Program-made: the position numbers and the translations under genes | NCBI RefSeq assembly: GCF_003086295.3 | Contig: NC_092045.1 | Location: forward strand, 88,426,693 to 88,490,692 | Source of the DNA: Arachis hypogaea | Taxonomy: Eukaryota; Streptophyta; Magnoliopsida; Fabales; Fabaceae | Reading direction: 5' to 3' | DNA: 64,000 nucleotides | The notes under the pieces: generated by a model | What the model was told of the DNA's origin: nothing | The model's database searches: none | Seen by the model: only the letters and a program-made list of their open reading frames with translations | Shown: positions 20,116 to 30,126 of the stretch, in pieces | Layout: each line of letters begins with the position of its first letter | How positions within the stretch are numbered: position 1 is the stretch's first letter

Positions 20116-21487
20116 GATACCGATCTCCACGGGTTAGTTAGTCCCTTCTCAACACCAGTATTTGTTTTTCATTGTTGCATTTGCATGTTTGATTGCATGT
20201 TTGTTTTTTTTTTGTGCATATTTTACCACTTGGTTAAAGTAATATTTTCTTTTTCAAGAAATTTTTATAGTATTTCACTAATTTGAATAAAACTTTTTGA
20301 AAAACTTGTTTGAAGAAATCCTATTTTGGAACATGGTTTAAAGCTCGAACACACAAAACTAGTGAGATTTTGAGCCTATTTGATTGGTTGCATTCTATCA
20401 ACCAATATTTTATTTTTTATGTGTGTTTCTCTCTCTAAAATTGTGATCTTTGTCTTGCTTAATTCTATATTTCCATTGTTTGATGTATGCATGCATTGAT
20501 ATGATTGAGGCCTTTGTTTCACTAAGCTTACATACCCATATGGCCTTACCCTTTCATTATCCTTTGCAAACCAATTTGAGCCTAATATACCCATTTGTTC
20601 TTTACTTTAGCTCATTACTAACTCTAAGCAGAAAACAATAATGTCCTTAATTTGAATCCTTGGTTAGCTTAGACTAGTAAAAGTGCTCATGATTTAAGTG
20701 TGGGGAAGTTGGGTTTGAAATTATTTGGTTTGAATAATTGGGTGTTGTATATTTTAGTGGAAATGTGCAAAATAATAGTTGAGCACATATTATTGAATTC
20801 AATACTTTAATCATATGCATTGAGAAAAATAAAAAAAAAAGAGAAAAAGAAAAAGAAAAGAGCAATTAATAAAAGGGGACAAAATGCCCCAAAGTAAGTG
20901 TTGGTATTAATGCATATGTACTAAACTCAATGTTAGGATGCATGAACATGTGGAAAGCACAGTTAATGGGAAGTTAGATTTTGCATTTTAATTAAATGGA
21001 TTGTCTTAAGTTAGGTGGAAAGTTTATGTTAATTAAGGATTCAAATTTTAGTCCACTTGGCCAAATAGAATCCTACCTTGACCCTAACCCCATTACAACC
21101 CTTAAAAGACCTCTTGATTTGTGTATTGGTGCATTAAATTTTTGTTGATTGTTAGATGAAGAGCAAGCTATAGAAAGCAAGATTAGTAGAGAATTGAGAG
21201 AATTGACCCTAGACACTTGAGAGTTAGAGTGATATACACTACCATAAGGGTTCAGCGCTTAATTCTATGTTCCCTGCTTTCATAAGCTATTTTCTTATTG
21301 CAAGTTATTTATATTGTATTTTGCGATTTGAATTAGTGAAATCCAGTTCATATTTATTCTAGAAAGATTTATTTACTTTTTTACTAAGTAGGTAGAATCA
21401 TTTTAGCATGTAGTTGCATTCACATTCATAGGTTGCATTGCATGAGTCTTGCCTTTCCCTACTCAATTATTTGGTCTCCCTAAGTTT
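20116..21487 (+). other. TE-III non-coding 3' region
   Basis: About 1.4 kb without a credible ORF. It includes an A/G-rich run at about 20820-20862 and a second polypurine-like copy at 20693-20711. Parts align in reverse orientation with TE-IV 25640-27720 and TE-V 40690-42095. Confidence 0.7.
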
Positions 21488-21524
21488 AGCATGAGAACAT
21501 GCTAGTGTTTAAGTGTAGGGAGGT
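21488..21524 (+). promoter_or_regulatory. TE-III stem-loop plus polypurine tract
   Basis: AGCATG-AGAA-CATGCT (21488-21503) is followed by TTTAAGTGTAGGGAGGT (21508-21524), which abuts the 3' LTR. The same pair lies at 15015-15051 inside the 5' LTR. Confidence 0.85.
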
Positions 21525-22933
21525 TGATAAACCACTATTTTATGGTTTATAATGTGTTTAATTGTGTGGTTTTATCATGGTCTTTACCCACTTATTCATA
21601 TAATTAGCTTGCATTTATATTTCCTTCCTAAAATTATTACATGATTGAAAACATGCTTCTTTGGTCTTAATTTAGCTAATCTTAATCCTCTCTTATTACC
21701 ATTCGATGCCTTGATCTGTGTGTTAAGTATTTCAGGCTTTATAGGACATGAATGAGTGAGAGATTGGGAAGGAAGCTTGCAAAAATGGAAGGAACACAAG
21801 AAATTGAGGAGATGACCAGCGAGAAGTGACGCGTACGCGTCAGCGACACGACCGCATGGAAGAAAGGAATCCGCAGTGACGTGGCCGCATGGCTCATGCA
21901 ACCACATGGATTGGAAAAGCACAAGTGACGCGGAAGCGTGGACGACGCGAACGCGTGGCAGGGAAAAACGCGAATCACGCGTCCGCATGGATGACGCAAT
22001 CGCGTGGCGTGCGTGATCTGCAGAATTACAAAAGTCGCTGGCAGAGATTCTGGGCCACATTTCAACCCAATTTTCGGCCCAGAAACACAAATTAAAACCA
22101 GGGAACTTGCAGAGACTCATCATGCCCTGATAATTCATAATTTTAGTTTTAGATGTAGTTTTTAGTGAGAGAGGTTCTCTCCTCTCTCTTAGGATTAGGA
22201 TTTAGGACTTCTCTTAGTTTTAGGAGTGACTCTCAATCCCAGGTTCAATGTTCTTTGTATTTATTTATTTTCAATATTCCATGTTTAGATTGATTTTCTT
22301 AATTAATGTTATTTGAGATATTTTAGTTTATGATTGTTTTATTTATGAATGCTTTTTATTTAATTTAGATAGTTTCCCGTTTTGGCTTTGGTTAAATAAT
22401 TGGTGACTCTTGAGTTATCAAACTCATTGTTGATTGAAAATTGGATTTCTTCATTTCATTAATTCAAGTTCCAATAACTCTGACTTTTCCCAAGGAAAGA
22501 CTAGGACCTGAGGAATCAAAATTAATTCATCCACTTAACTTACCTTCATAGTTAGAGGTTAACAAAGTGGGAGAAAAATCCAATTCTCATCACAATTGAT
22601 AAGGATAACTAGGATAGGACTTCCAGTTCTTATACCTTGCCAAAGGTTTATTTTACAGTTATTATTATTTTATTTTACTTGTCATTCAACTAACCTTTTA
22701 CCTTAATCCAAAACCCCAAAACACACTTTTTCATAACCAATAATAAGAACATACCTCCCTGCAATTCCTTGAGAAGACGACCCGAGGTTTAAATACTCGG
22801 TTATCAATTTTAAAGGGGTTTGTTACTTGTGACAACCAAAACTTTTGTACGAAGGAATTTCTGTTAGTTTAGAAGCTATATCTACAACACGAATATTTTT
22901 ATAAATTCTTTACTAGCAAAAATCCTAATGTCA
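21525..22933 (+). repeat. TE-III 3' LTR
   Basis: 1409 bp from TGATAAACCACTATTTTATG to AATCCTAATGTCA. It matches the 5' LTR apart from the 246-bp insertion there. It contains an ACGCG dyad array at about 21825-22015. Confidence 0.92.
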
Positions 22934-22938
22934 GACGC

Positions 22939-23505
22939 ATATTAAGTTCTTTCTGATCAAAGAGGTATTTCAAGCTCTTGTAATCAGAGAGAACTCGGAA
23001 CTTAACTCCATAGGGATATTGCCTCCACACCTTAAGCACAAACACAACCGCAGCAAGCTCCAAGTTGTGCGTGGAGTAATTAACTTCATGAGACGTTAGT
23101 TGTGGTGAGGCATACGCCGCCACATTCCGGTGCTACATCAGCACGCATCCCAGACCCTTGAGTGAGGCAGCACAATACACATCAAATGGTTCATTCGGTT
23201 CGGGTAACACCAACACAGGCGCGGTAGTCAACTTTTGCTTCAACGCTTGGAAGCTCTCTTCACACTCAGGAGTCCCAACAAACGGCACGTCCTTGCGGGT
23301 TAACGTGTTAGTGGCAAAGCTATCTTGCGAGAAGCCTCTAATGAACCTCTGATAGTAGCCATTTAGACCCGAAAAACTTCTTATCTCAGTAACTAAGATC
23401 GGTCATCCCCGATCCATCACTACCTCCACCTTAGAAGGATCTACAGCTACCCCTTGTTTACTCACTACATGGCCAAGAACTTCACTTCGTCCTTGAAAAT
23501 ATCGT
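22939..23505 (-). pseudogene. TE-II reverse transcriptase C-terminus and RNase H
   Basis: On the - strand the order is VLGHVVSKQGVAVDPSKVEVVM (RT end, cited in part), RSFSGLNGYYQRFI and the RNase H domain ([43 protein letters not shown]). The frame continues on the far side of TE-III at 14817. At least two stops are present, near 23403 and 23130. The RT catalytic YxDD block and everything before it are missing, so the gene was deleted on this side before or after insertion. Confidence 0.85.
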
Positions 23506-23815
23506 TCGTTCCATGAGTCTGCGTGAGGGGTTCCCTTCTCAATCTAGCCAATAGTCATTCACGCGTTACCAATCCTTGCAGCATCTCACCTCCGGAGTCT
23601 CTCACCTCCGCCGCGTCACTCTGATCGCCTTATATTAAGGACCTACCTATTCATCTATACTAGCCAATCCTTCTATCAAAATAACATAGGGTTATCTAGA
23701 ACAGATCATGATTATTCAACCATGTGTTATGAGTGAATACTAGTCTCCAGTATTGTCTAAAGTGATAAGGAATTAAGTTATCAGTTTTCTTATTACCTCA
23801 AATCTGAGGATCGGA
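23506..23815 (-). other. TE-II linker with no recognised coding content
   Basis: About 310 bp separates the gag zinc-knuckle part from the RT end. Protease and most of RT should be here. I recognise no domain, so this is either a heavily decayed segment or filler from a deletion. Confidence 0.5.
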
Positions 23816-24126
23816 TCCGGCAGTACCTCGGTCTCTCCTGTGTGGGTAATCTCTGACCAAATGTCCTAACTTTTCGCAATTGTAACACAAGCCCAAACCA
23901 TAACGACACGACCTATTTGGGTGACGACATCCACATCTCTGACAACTTGAAACATCTGAAGCAGCCGCTGTCTATTTTCACTTACCGTTTCCATGTAATT
24001 CCTCATTCATCGCAAAGTTATTCTGCTTCTGAGGAAAATGTTGTGGGTATCCTCTCCTTTTAAAATCTTGACCCCTTGTTGCAAATCCTTGATTGTGCTC
24101 CCTGCGTTGGGACTCCCGGCGGTTAT
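23816..24126 (-). pseudogene. gag: TE-II gag C-terminus with zinc knuckle
   Basis: On the - strand an Arg/Gln-rich segment (NNRRESQRREHNQGF-like) leads into a Cys-rich region and a zinc knuckle, CYNCEKLGHLVRDYP. The expected last Cys of the C-x2-C-x4-H-x4-C pattern reads Tyr. Stops are present. It is separated from the N-terminal gag (37205-37954) by TE-IV. Confidence 0.75.
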
Positions 24127-25618
24127 TGATGGGAGCAGAAATTGGTGAATTAAAAAATTACTAAAATATATACGTTGCAAGTATAGTTCTTAACTCACCA
24201 GAAATCTACTTATCAATTTAGAAAGGTGTCACAGAAATTTAAAATTAAAATACTGGGTGTATGGATCCCAGGTCGTCTCCCAACGAGTTGCAGAAAAGTG
24301 TGCTATTTTATTAATCAGATGTTTTTAAAAAAGGTTTGAGTTGAGTAAACAGGAAATAAAATTGGAGAATTTGAATAATGTAAATAAAAGCCTTGACTGG
24401 GAGTTAATTAGTTGGAAGTCCCGCTGTTGTTGGATTACTGTCTAAATTAATTGATAATTAAAGGTTATTATGTTTAGTTATCTCTTACTAGGTAAGGGAA
24501 AGTCAAACAAGTTGGGATGCTATGCCCGTTCACAAGTTGCAACCCACTTAATTAAAAGGGATTGGTGTTAGTGACTAGAGGGCAAGCCAACAATAACCCA
24601 ATTATAATCTTTCTTTCAAGCCTTCCAACTCAAGGGTTCCTTTCAATCAACTCCCCATCAAGTTAGGGAACTACTCGCTCATTGTGAATGTAAAATTCAT
24701 AACATATGAAAAGGAATTAAGGAAAGACATTGTAAATAAAAATAAAAAATAATCAATTAAAAATAAAAGTAATCCTTGTATTAAAAATCCTAAAAATATT
24801 TCAATGGTAAAATTAACAAAGCAAAGGACGTGGAAGAGTAAAGCCAAGTAAAGAAAACGAACTAGAATGACAAAGTCTTGATGAGGTAATAACTCTTCTC
24901 AACATCCCAATGCAAAAAGTGGTAGAAAAATAAAATCCTAAGAATTATGAATGTCTAGAGAGAAAACCTAGAGGAGGAGTAAAAACTAGATCTAAAACTA
25001 AAACTGTCTAGAATGAATTGTTCTCTGGTTTCTGCATGTTCTCTGGCTCTAGTCTACTATTTTGGGCTGAGAACTGGGTCAAAATAAGGTCCAAAATGGG
25101 CCCCAGCAAATTCTGCTGATTATGCAGATCGCGCTCGTCACGCGATCACGTCATCCATGCGGACGTGTCATTCGCGTTTTTCCCTGCCACGCGGTCGCGT
25201 CGTCCTCGCTTCCGCGTCACTTATGCTTTTCCAATCCGCACGGTCGCATAAGCCATGCGGCCGCGTCACTGCGATTTCTCCTCTGTCACGCGAACGCGTG
25301 AGCCATGCGGCCGCGTCACTTTTCGCTGGTTATCTCCTCAATTTCTTGTGTTCCTTCCATTTTGCTAGCTTCCTTTCCAATCTCCAACTCATTCATGCCC
25401 TATAAAGCCTGAAACACTTAACACACAGATTACGGCATCGAATGGAATAAAGGAGAATTAAAATGCATAATTAAAAGTCTCTAGGAAGTAGTTTTCAATC
25501 ATGTAATAATTTCAGGAAGGAAATATAAATGCATGCTAAATTAATGAATAAATGGGTAAGGATCATGATAAAACCACACAATCAAACACAATATAAACCA
25601 TAAAATAGTGGTTTATCA
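24127..25618 (-). repeat. TE-IV 3' LTR
   Basis: On the + strand it begins TGATGGGAGCAGAAATTGG and ends AGTGGTTTATCA, 1492 bp. The ACGCG dyad array is at about 25128-25325. It differs from the other LTR at roughly a dozen of the first 195 bases. Confidence 0.92.
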
Positions 25619-25655
25619 ACCTCCCCACACTTAAACATTAGCATGTCCTCATGCT
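25619..25655 (-). promoter_or_regulatory. TE-IV stem-loop plus polypurine tract
   Basis: On the - strand AGCATG-AGGA-CATGCT (25640-25655) is followed by TTTAAGTGTGGGGAGGT (25619-25635) at the LTR edge. Confidence 0.85.
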
Positions 25656-26544
25656 TAACTGAAGGAGATAAGATAAATAAGTATGAACATGTAGAAACTC
25701 ATGCAATGCAATGCAACCTATATATATGAATGCAACTATATGATTCTTGCCCACTTGATCAAAAGTAAATAAGCTCTTCAAAACAATTACAAATCAAATT
25801 CCACTAATTCTATCATTATACAGTAAGACAGATAAAAGTGCAAGAAGATAGCTCATGAAAGCAGGGAACATGGAAATTCAAGCATTGAACCCTCACTGAT
25901 GATGTATGTACGCTCTAATCTCTCTAGTGTATGGGGTAATCACTCTATCATTCTCTAATCATGCTCTCTAACTTTTGTTTTTCTCCTAACCAATCAACAA
26001 CAGTTAATATGCCAATACAAACATCATGAGGTATTTTCAGGGTTGTAATGGGGCCAAGGTAAGGATAGGGATACATATATGGTTAAGTGAGCTTATAAAT
26101 TGAATCTTTAATTAACCCAGTTTTAACCCAACCTATATATTTTATATAACTTTAGAATTCATACCTAGCTACCCAGAACTCCCTTTTACATTCCATACTC
26201 ATGTATTAATTTTATCATATGTGCATTGATCTTTGAATTTTTAATTCAGCATTGGGGTAGTTTTGTCCCCTTATTTATTTATTGATTTTTTTTATTCTAT
26301 AAAAATAAACATAGCTTATCAATGCACATAGAATTTTAATTCTTATAGTTTCACATGAGTAGGTATCCAAATTCCCATTGTATTATCATGACACATTCCC
26401 TTAATAACTTTTGTTCCCACAAATTCCCATACTTAACTAGCATACACAATTCTATCTTAAGCTAACCAAAGATTCAATTTGGGATATATAATTGTTTTTC
26501 CGCTTAAGGTTAGTAATGTGGTAAAATATAGAACAAATGGGATT
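25656..26544 (-). other. TE-IV non-coding 3' region, LTR-proximal part
   Basis: No ORF is supported. It corresponds to TE-V 40705-41640 and to TE-III 20700-21480. It continues on the other side of the small DNA transposon at 27231-27729. Confidence 0.7.
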
Positions 26545-26547
26545 TAA

Positions 26548-27227
26548 GGCAGCGTTTGGTTTGAGAGACTTAAACACTGAGACATAGACACAGTGGTACA
26601 CGGTGACAGATGTCTGCTGTTTGGTTTGGTGAGATACAGATTTTCGAAGGACACGAATGGACACGGAGACATTAAATTTGTGTACCTCCAATTTGGTGAG
26701 ACACTAAGACACAACTTGTGAGACACTAATTTTTTACTCTTTTATCCTTATTAAAATTTTAAAATTTGTCCTCTTATCTCCCCAAACCTTTCTTTTTTCT
26801 CTTCCTCTTTTAGATTCTATAACTAAATTTATCTTTCTATTTTCTTCAAAAAAAATTGTACATTTAATTTTTATTTATTTAAATTTTGATTAATCTTTGA
26901 TAAATTATGAGCTTTAGTTTTTTTTTTAAAAAAATATATATTTAATATTTGAATGATAATTTAAGATGATATTAGAAGAAATAAAAAATATTAAAAGCAA
27001 TAAAAATTCAATGGTGATGACATGTAGTGTTTAGGATAATGGATGTACAGTAATAATAGTAAAACTTGTGGTAGAATAAAGGGTAATTCAGTCTTTTTAA
27101 AATATGTGTGTCTTGTTTTTTAATTTTTACCAAACACAATACATAGACACAAATATTTTATGTCCATGTCTTTAATGTCTATGTCTTTGTGTCTATGTCT
27201 CATCATATACATCAACCAAACGGAGCC
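26548..27227. mobile_element. Harbinger/Tourist-like MITE, 680 bp, TSD TAA
   Basis: The ends read GGCAGCGTTTGGTT and, on the opposite strand, GGCTCCGTTTGGTT, a 14-bp terminal inverted repeat with two mismatches. A second matching block, GAGACATAGACACA, lies about 30 bp inside each end. TAA flanks both sides. The homologous stretch of TE-V (about 41632-41645) lacks the insert, which gives an empty-site comparison. No transposase is encoded. The 3-bp TAA duplication is characteristic of PIF/Harbinger. Confidence 0.85.
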
Positions 27228-27230
27228 TAA

Positions 27231-27729
27231 AGGCTCAAAGTGGTTAACAAAGGTAATTAAAAAGGATAGGCTTAATTTGGATAAGTGAGTTTAAATAAAT
27301 AATGGCCTCAATCACATGCAAGCATATAAACATAATAAATATTGGACATATAGGATGAAAAAAAATATAGATTACAATCATAGAGAAGTAAACACACAAG
27401 AATAAAATAATTATGGTTAAATAATGTAACCATGCATAAATGCTCAAATTTTCACAGGTTGTGTGTTCTTTAGCTCAAAAATCATGTTCCAAATACAACT
27501 TCAAGCAGATTTATCAATAAAATGTTTTTTTACAATTAGTGAAATTTTGTTCCAAAGATAGAGTCTTAGAAGAAACTTATTGTCTTTTCAATCAAGTAGA
27601 ACATGCATGCAACTAACCTATTACTATGCAATTTATCCTATTCTATAAAAGAAAGAAAATCTAACTAAAATATCCTAATTTATTGGTGCTAGGAAATAGA
27701 AATTACCTCCGGAAGTCAGGTACTGACCG
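27231..27729 (-). other. TE-IV non-coding region next to the env-position stop
   Basis: No ORF is supported. It aligns with TE-V 41640-42105 and is probably 3' untranslated sequence of the element. Confidence 0.65.
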
Positions 27730-27745
27730 ACCTCCCCACACTTAA
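27730..27745 (-). promoter_or_regulatory. Internal polypurine-tract copy at env-position stop, TE-IV
   Basis: TTAAGTGTGGGGAGGT on the - strand overlaps the stop codon of the env-position ORF. It is nearly identical to the LTR-adjacent tract. A coding copy of the same motif (AAGTGTGGGGAAGTC, read as SVGK) is inside gag-pol at 33062-33078. Confidence 0.75.
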
Positions 27746-28648
27746 GGCTTCACACCGTCCTCGGTGGCATCTGTCAGGAACAGTGGTGGGCTGGTGGCAG
27801 TGTCTCCACAGTCGGGGCCATCATGGCTCCCTGTGCTGGTGAAGGAAGTGGAGTCCGGAGTGCCTGGATCGTCATCGGGTCTGTGATTGCCTGTGAGGAG
27901 CTCCTTGAGGTAGGTGAAACGGCGTTGGTTGCGGCGCTCTCGGAGCTTGGCTTTCTTTTCGTGTGCTTCCAACCGCTTCAGTATTTGATGCAGTAGCTGA
28001 CTAGTAGATGGGGGAGGAGCTGCAGCATCCTCTGTGGACTGGCTGGTAGTGGCAAGTTGTGGCCTAAGATATCTCCCGTTAGGGACATACTGATCATCTC
28101 GTGGAAGAATGGCTTTGGTGTCTCCAGCTCTGTAGGATACTCCGGCTGTTGAGATAAGATCAGAAACCAATGCGGGAAAAGGTAGGTTGCCCGCGATCTG
28201 CACATGTTCCATTGCATTCTGGATATGTTTCGGTAAATTAAGAGGCTGGTCTGTGAGGATGCACCATAGTAGAACGGCCATGTCTGCTATGAAGGAGGAC
28301 TCATGATACGGCCATGTCTGAAGTAGAACTGCCATGTTCCCTAATGTCTTTATGCAATTTGTGGCTCAACAAATTCAGCGATACGAGGCGGAAGGATAAG
28401 AAGGTGTTCATTGTTGTAATTTCGAACTTCCAGAATAGGAAACATCTGCTCACAGTAGCAATTAGGGAATCGTACAGTGTCCTTGGCTGGGAAGGCTCTC
28501 TCTTTTTCATCAACCTTGATAATCCTTTTAATTCTTTTTGTTGAGGGCTTGACTGCAGTTGAAGAAGGTCCTGCCACTAATGCTCTCTTCGTTCTTTCCT
28601 TGTTGTGGGTTTAGGGGTAGCTTTCTCTTTGCCTTTCTTGGTGGCCAT
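27742..28648 (-). pseudogene. TE-IV env-position ORF, frameshifted and internally deleted
   Basis: It starts at MATKKGKEKATPKP (28648). An indel near 28580 shifts the frame. The next block reads TKRIKRIIKV and CEQMFPILEVRNYNNEHL. A deletion near 28300-28370 removes the centre, which is partly present in TE-V. The C-terminal half is readable: LLWCILTDQPLNLPKHI, AGDTKAILPRDDQYVP, an acidic/Ser-Thr tail, stop at 27742-27744. By position and ILPRDDQYVPN-type motifs it belongs with the putative plant transposon proteins downstream of pol in Athila elements. No signal peptide or membrane helix is seen. A T-rich run ending in TTTAG precedes the ATG. Confidence 0.8.
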
Positions 28649-29424
28649 TCTAAAAAAGGGAAGAGAAAGTAAGTTCAATCCAAAGAAATAAAACAAGGAA
28701 GGGGATAGAGTGAATGAAAATCAGTGCATGGTAAAGATGACTGAAATAAACACATGGTCATGACAACATGTGAAAAGATCAAGAAAGGGAATAGAATAAG
28801 TGCATGATAGGGAAGTAGATGCAAGATGTTTATTGGCATGCCGGCAAGGGCATGAGTAGCATAGATCAAGCATCACTTCGTAACAAACTATCACGTTTGT
28901 ATTGGCAATGAAATTCAGTTAATAAAATAGTAAAGGAAATTTGTGAAAAACATGCTTTGAATAGTAGGAAGTATAGTAGAGAAGTGCATAATGCCATATG
29001 GGTTTTTTCACAAACACATAGCATGCATGGTAGATAAGGTATAGAAAGTATTAAAGCAAACATGCAAGCAACCCTTTAAAGAAAATATTATATAATTGCC
29101 AAATAATTTGCAACAATCCACAAGCATATAATGAAGAATAAGGACTCAAATAAATTTCTAACACCATGTAAAAAGGAAAGAAGAAAGAAAATATGGATAA
29201 AGAATAGAAAAAGAAAAGAAAAGAAAATAACATATAAAATAAGAAGAATGATAGAAAAGGAAGGAGGGAGAAAGAGAATAAAACTTTGTTAATGGAGGTG
29301 AGAGAAAGAGAGAGAGAGTGAAAGGTGAGATGGAAGGAAGAAGGGAGAAGGAAGAAATAAGGATGGAAAAGAAAATTAGAATTTGGAGAAGAGAAAGATA
29401 AGATATTTTGGCAATTTAGATTGA
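28649..29424 (-). other. TE-IV pyrimidine-rich spacer
   Basis: On the - strand a pyrimidine-rich spacer lies between the dyad array and the env-position ATG. No ORF is supported. It aligns with TE-III 19256-19960 and TE-V 43389-44200. Confidence 0.65.
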
Positions 29425-29955
29425 GCTGTGCGGCGCAAGCGACGCGGCCGCGTGGAGCACGCGTTCGCGTGATTGCGCTTTAATTCAGTTGACGCGGTCG
29501 CATCGGTCACACGGTTGCGTGACCCATGTTATGCTACTGGCGCGAGTACAGCCTCGCGCCTGCACAACTCTCTGTTCAAATTGATATATATGCCAAATTC
29601 GGGGTGACGCGATTGCGTGGGGCATGCGATCGCGTGAGTGGGCTTCAGAAGGGATGACGCAGACGCGTCAGCGACGCGATCGCGTGATAGGGTTGGTGCG
29701 TCCAGCACCATTCCAGCACCACTCTCGCACAATATTTTGTTGTGCACTCTTTTTATGTCGAAAATCAGGGCACACGGCTGCGTGGGGCACGCGGTCGCGT
29801 GGGAGGCCATTATTCCCATGTGACGCGGTCGCGTGGGACGATTTGTGCCACTGGCACGCCTCCAGCCACGCACCAGCGTGACTCTCTATTCATTTTTATT
29901 TTCTCCCATCTCCTTGCGACGTGGACGCGTTGCTGACTGCGGTCGCATCGCGTGA
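29425..29955 (-). repeat. ACGCGNNCGCGT dyad array, internal, TE-IV
   Basis: About eighteen copies, for example GACGCGGCCGCGTGG, CACGCGTTCGCGTG and GACGCAGACGCGTC, with CpG-decayed forms among them. It lies between the hairpin cassette and the env-position ORF. Confidence 0.88.
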
Positions 29956-30065
29956 CTTTTTTTTTCGTGAAAAAGTATGCAAATGCAGATGCACGAAATA
30001 TACTGATAAAGAGAATAGTTATTAAGTAGAAAAATGAAAAATAAAGAAAAGAACGATCATACCAT

Positions 30066-30115
30066 GGTGGGTTGTCTCCCACCTAGCACTTTGCTTTAAC
30101 GTCCGTAAGTTGGAC
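30066..30115 (-). other. TE-IV hairpin cassette after integrase
   Basis: On the - strand GTCC-AACTTAC-GGAC (30101-30115, extendable by one C-G pair) is followed by GGTGGG-AGACAA-CCCACC (30066-30083). It starts about 12 bp after the integrase stop. Confidence 0.75.
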
Positions 30116-30126
30116 GCTCCACGAGC

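Larger units (their letters stand above)
14818..22933 (+). mobile_element. TE-III: non-autonomous LTR element with an unusual ORF, inside TE-II RNase H
   Basis: A perfect 5-bp target duplication GACGC (14813-14817, 22934-22938) brackets the element. The RNase H coding sequence of TE-II continues across it. The LTRs are related to those of TE-IV and TE-V. It has a tRNA-Asp primer site, no RT or integrase, and an anomalous 5' LTR. It keeps the hairpin cassette, dyad arrays, a remnant of the env-position ORF and the polypurine tract of the TE-IV/TE-V lineage. Confidence 0.92.

Noticed and set aside
24122..24126. GTTAT also precedes the LTR start at 9499, suggesting a link between the two insertions
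   Set aside because: A 5-bp match in AT-rich DNA is expected by chance, and the LTRs are in opposite orientation and different families.
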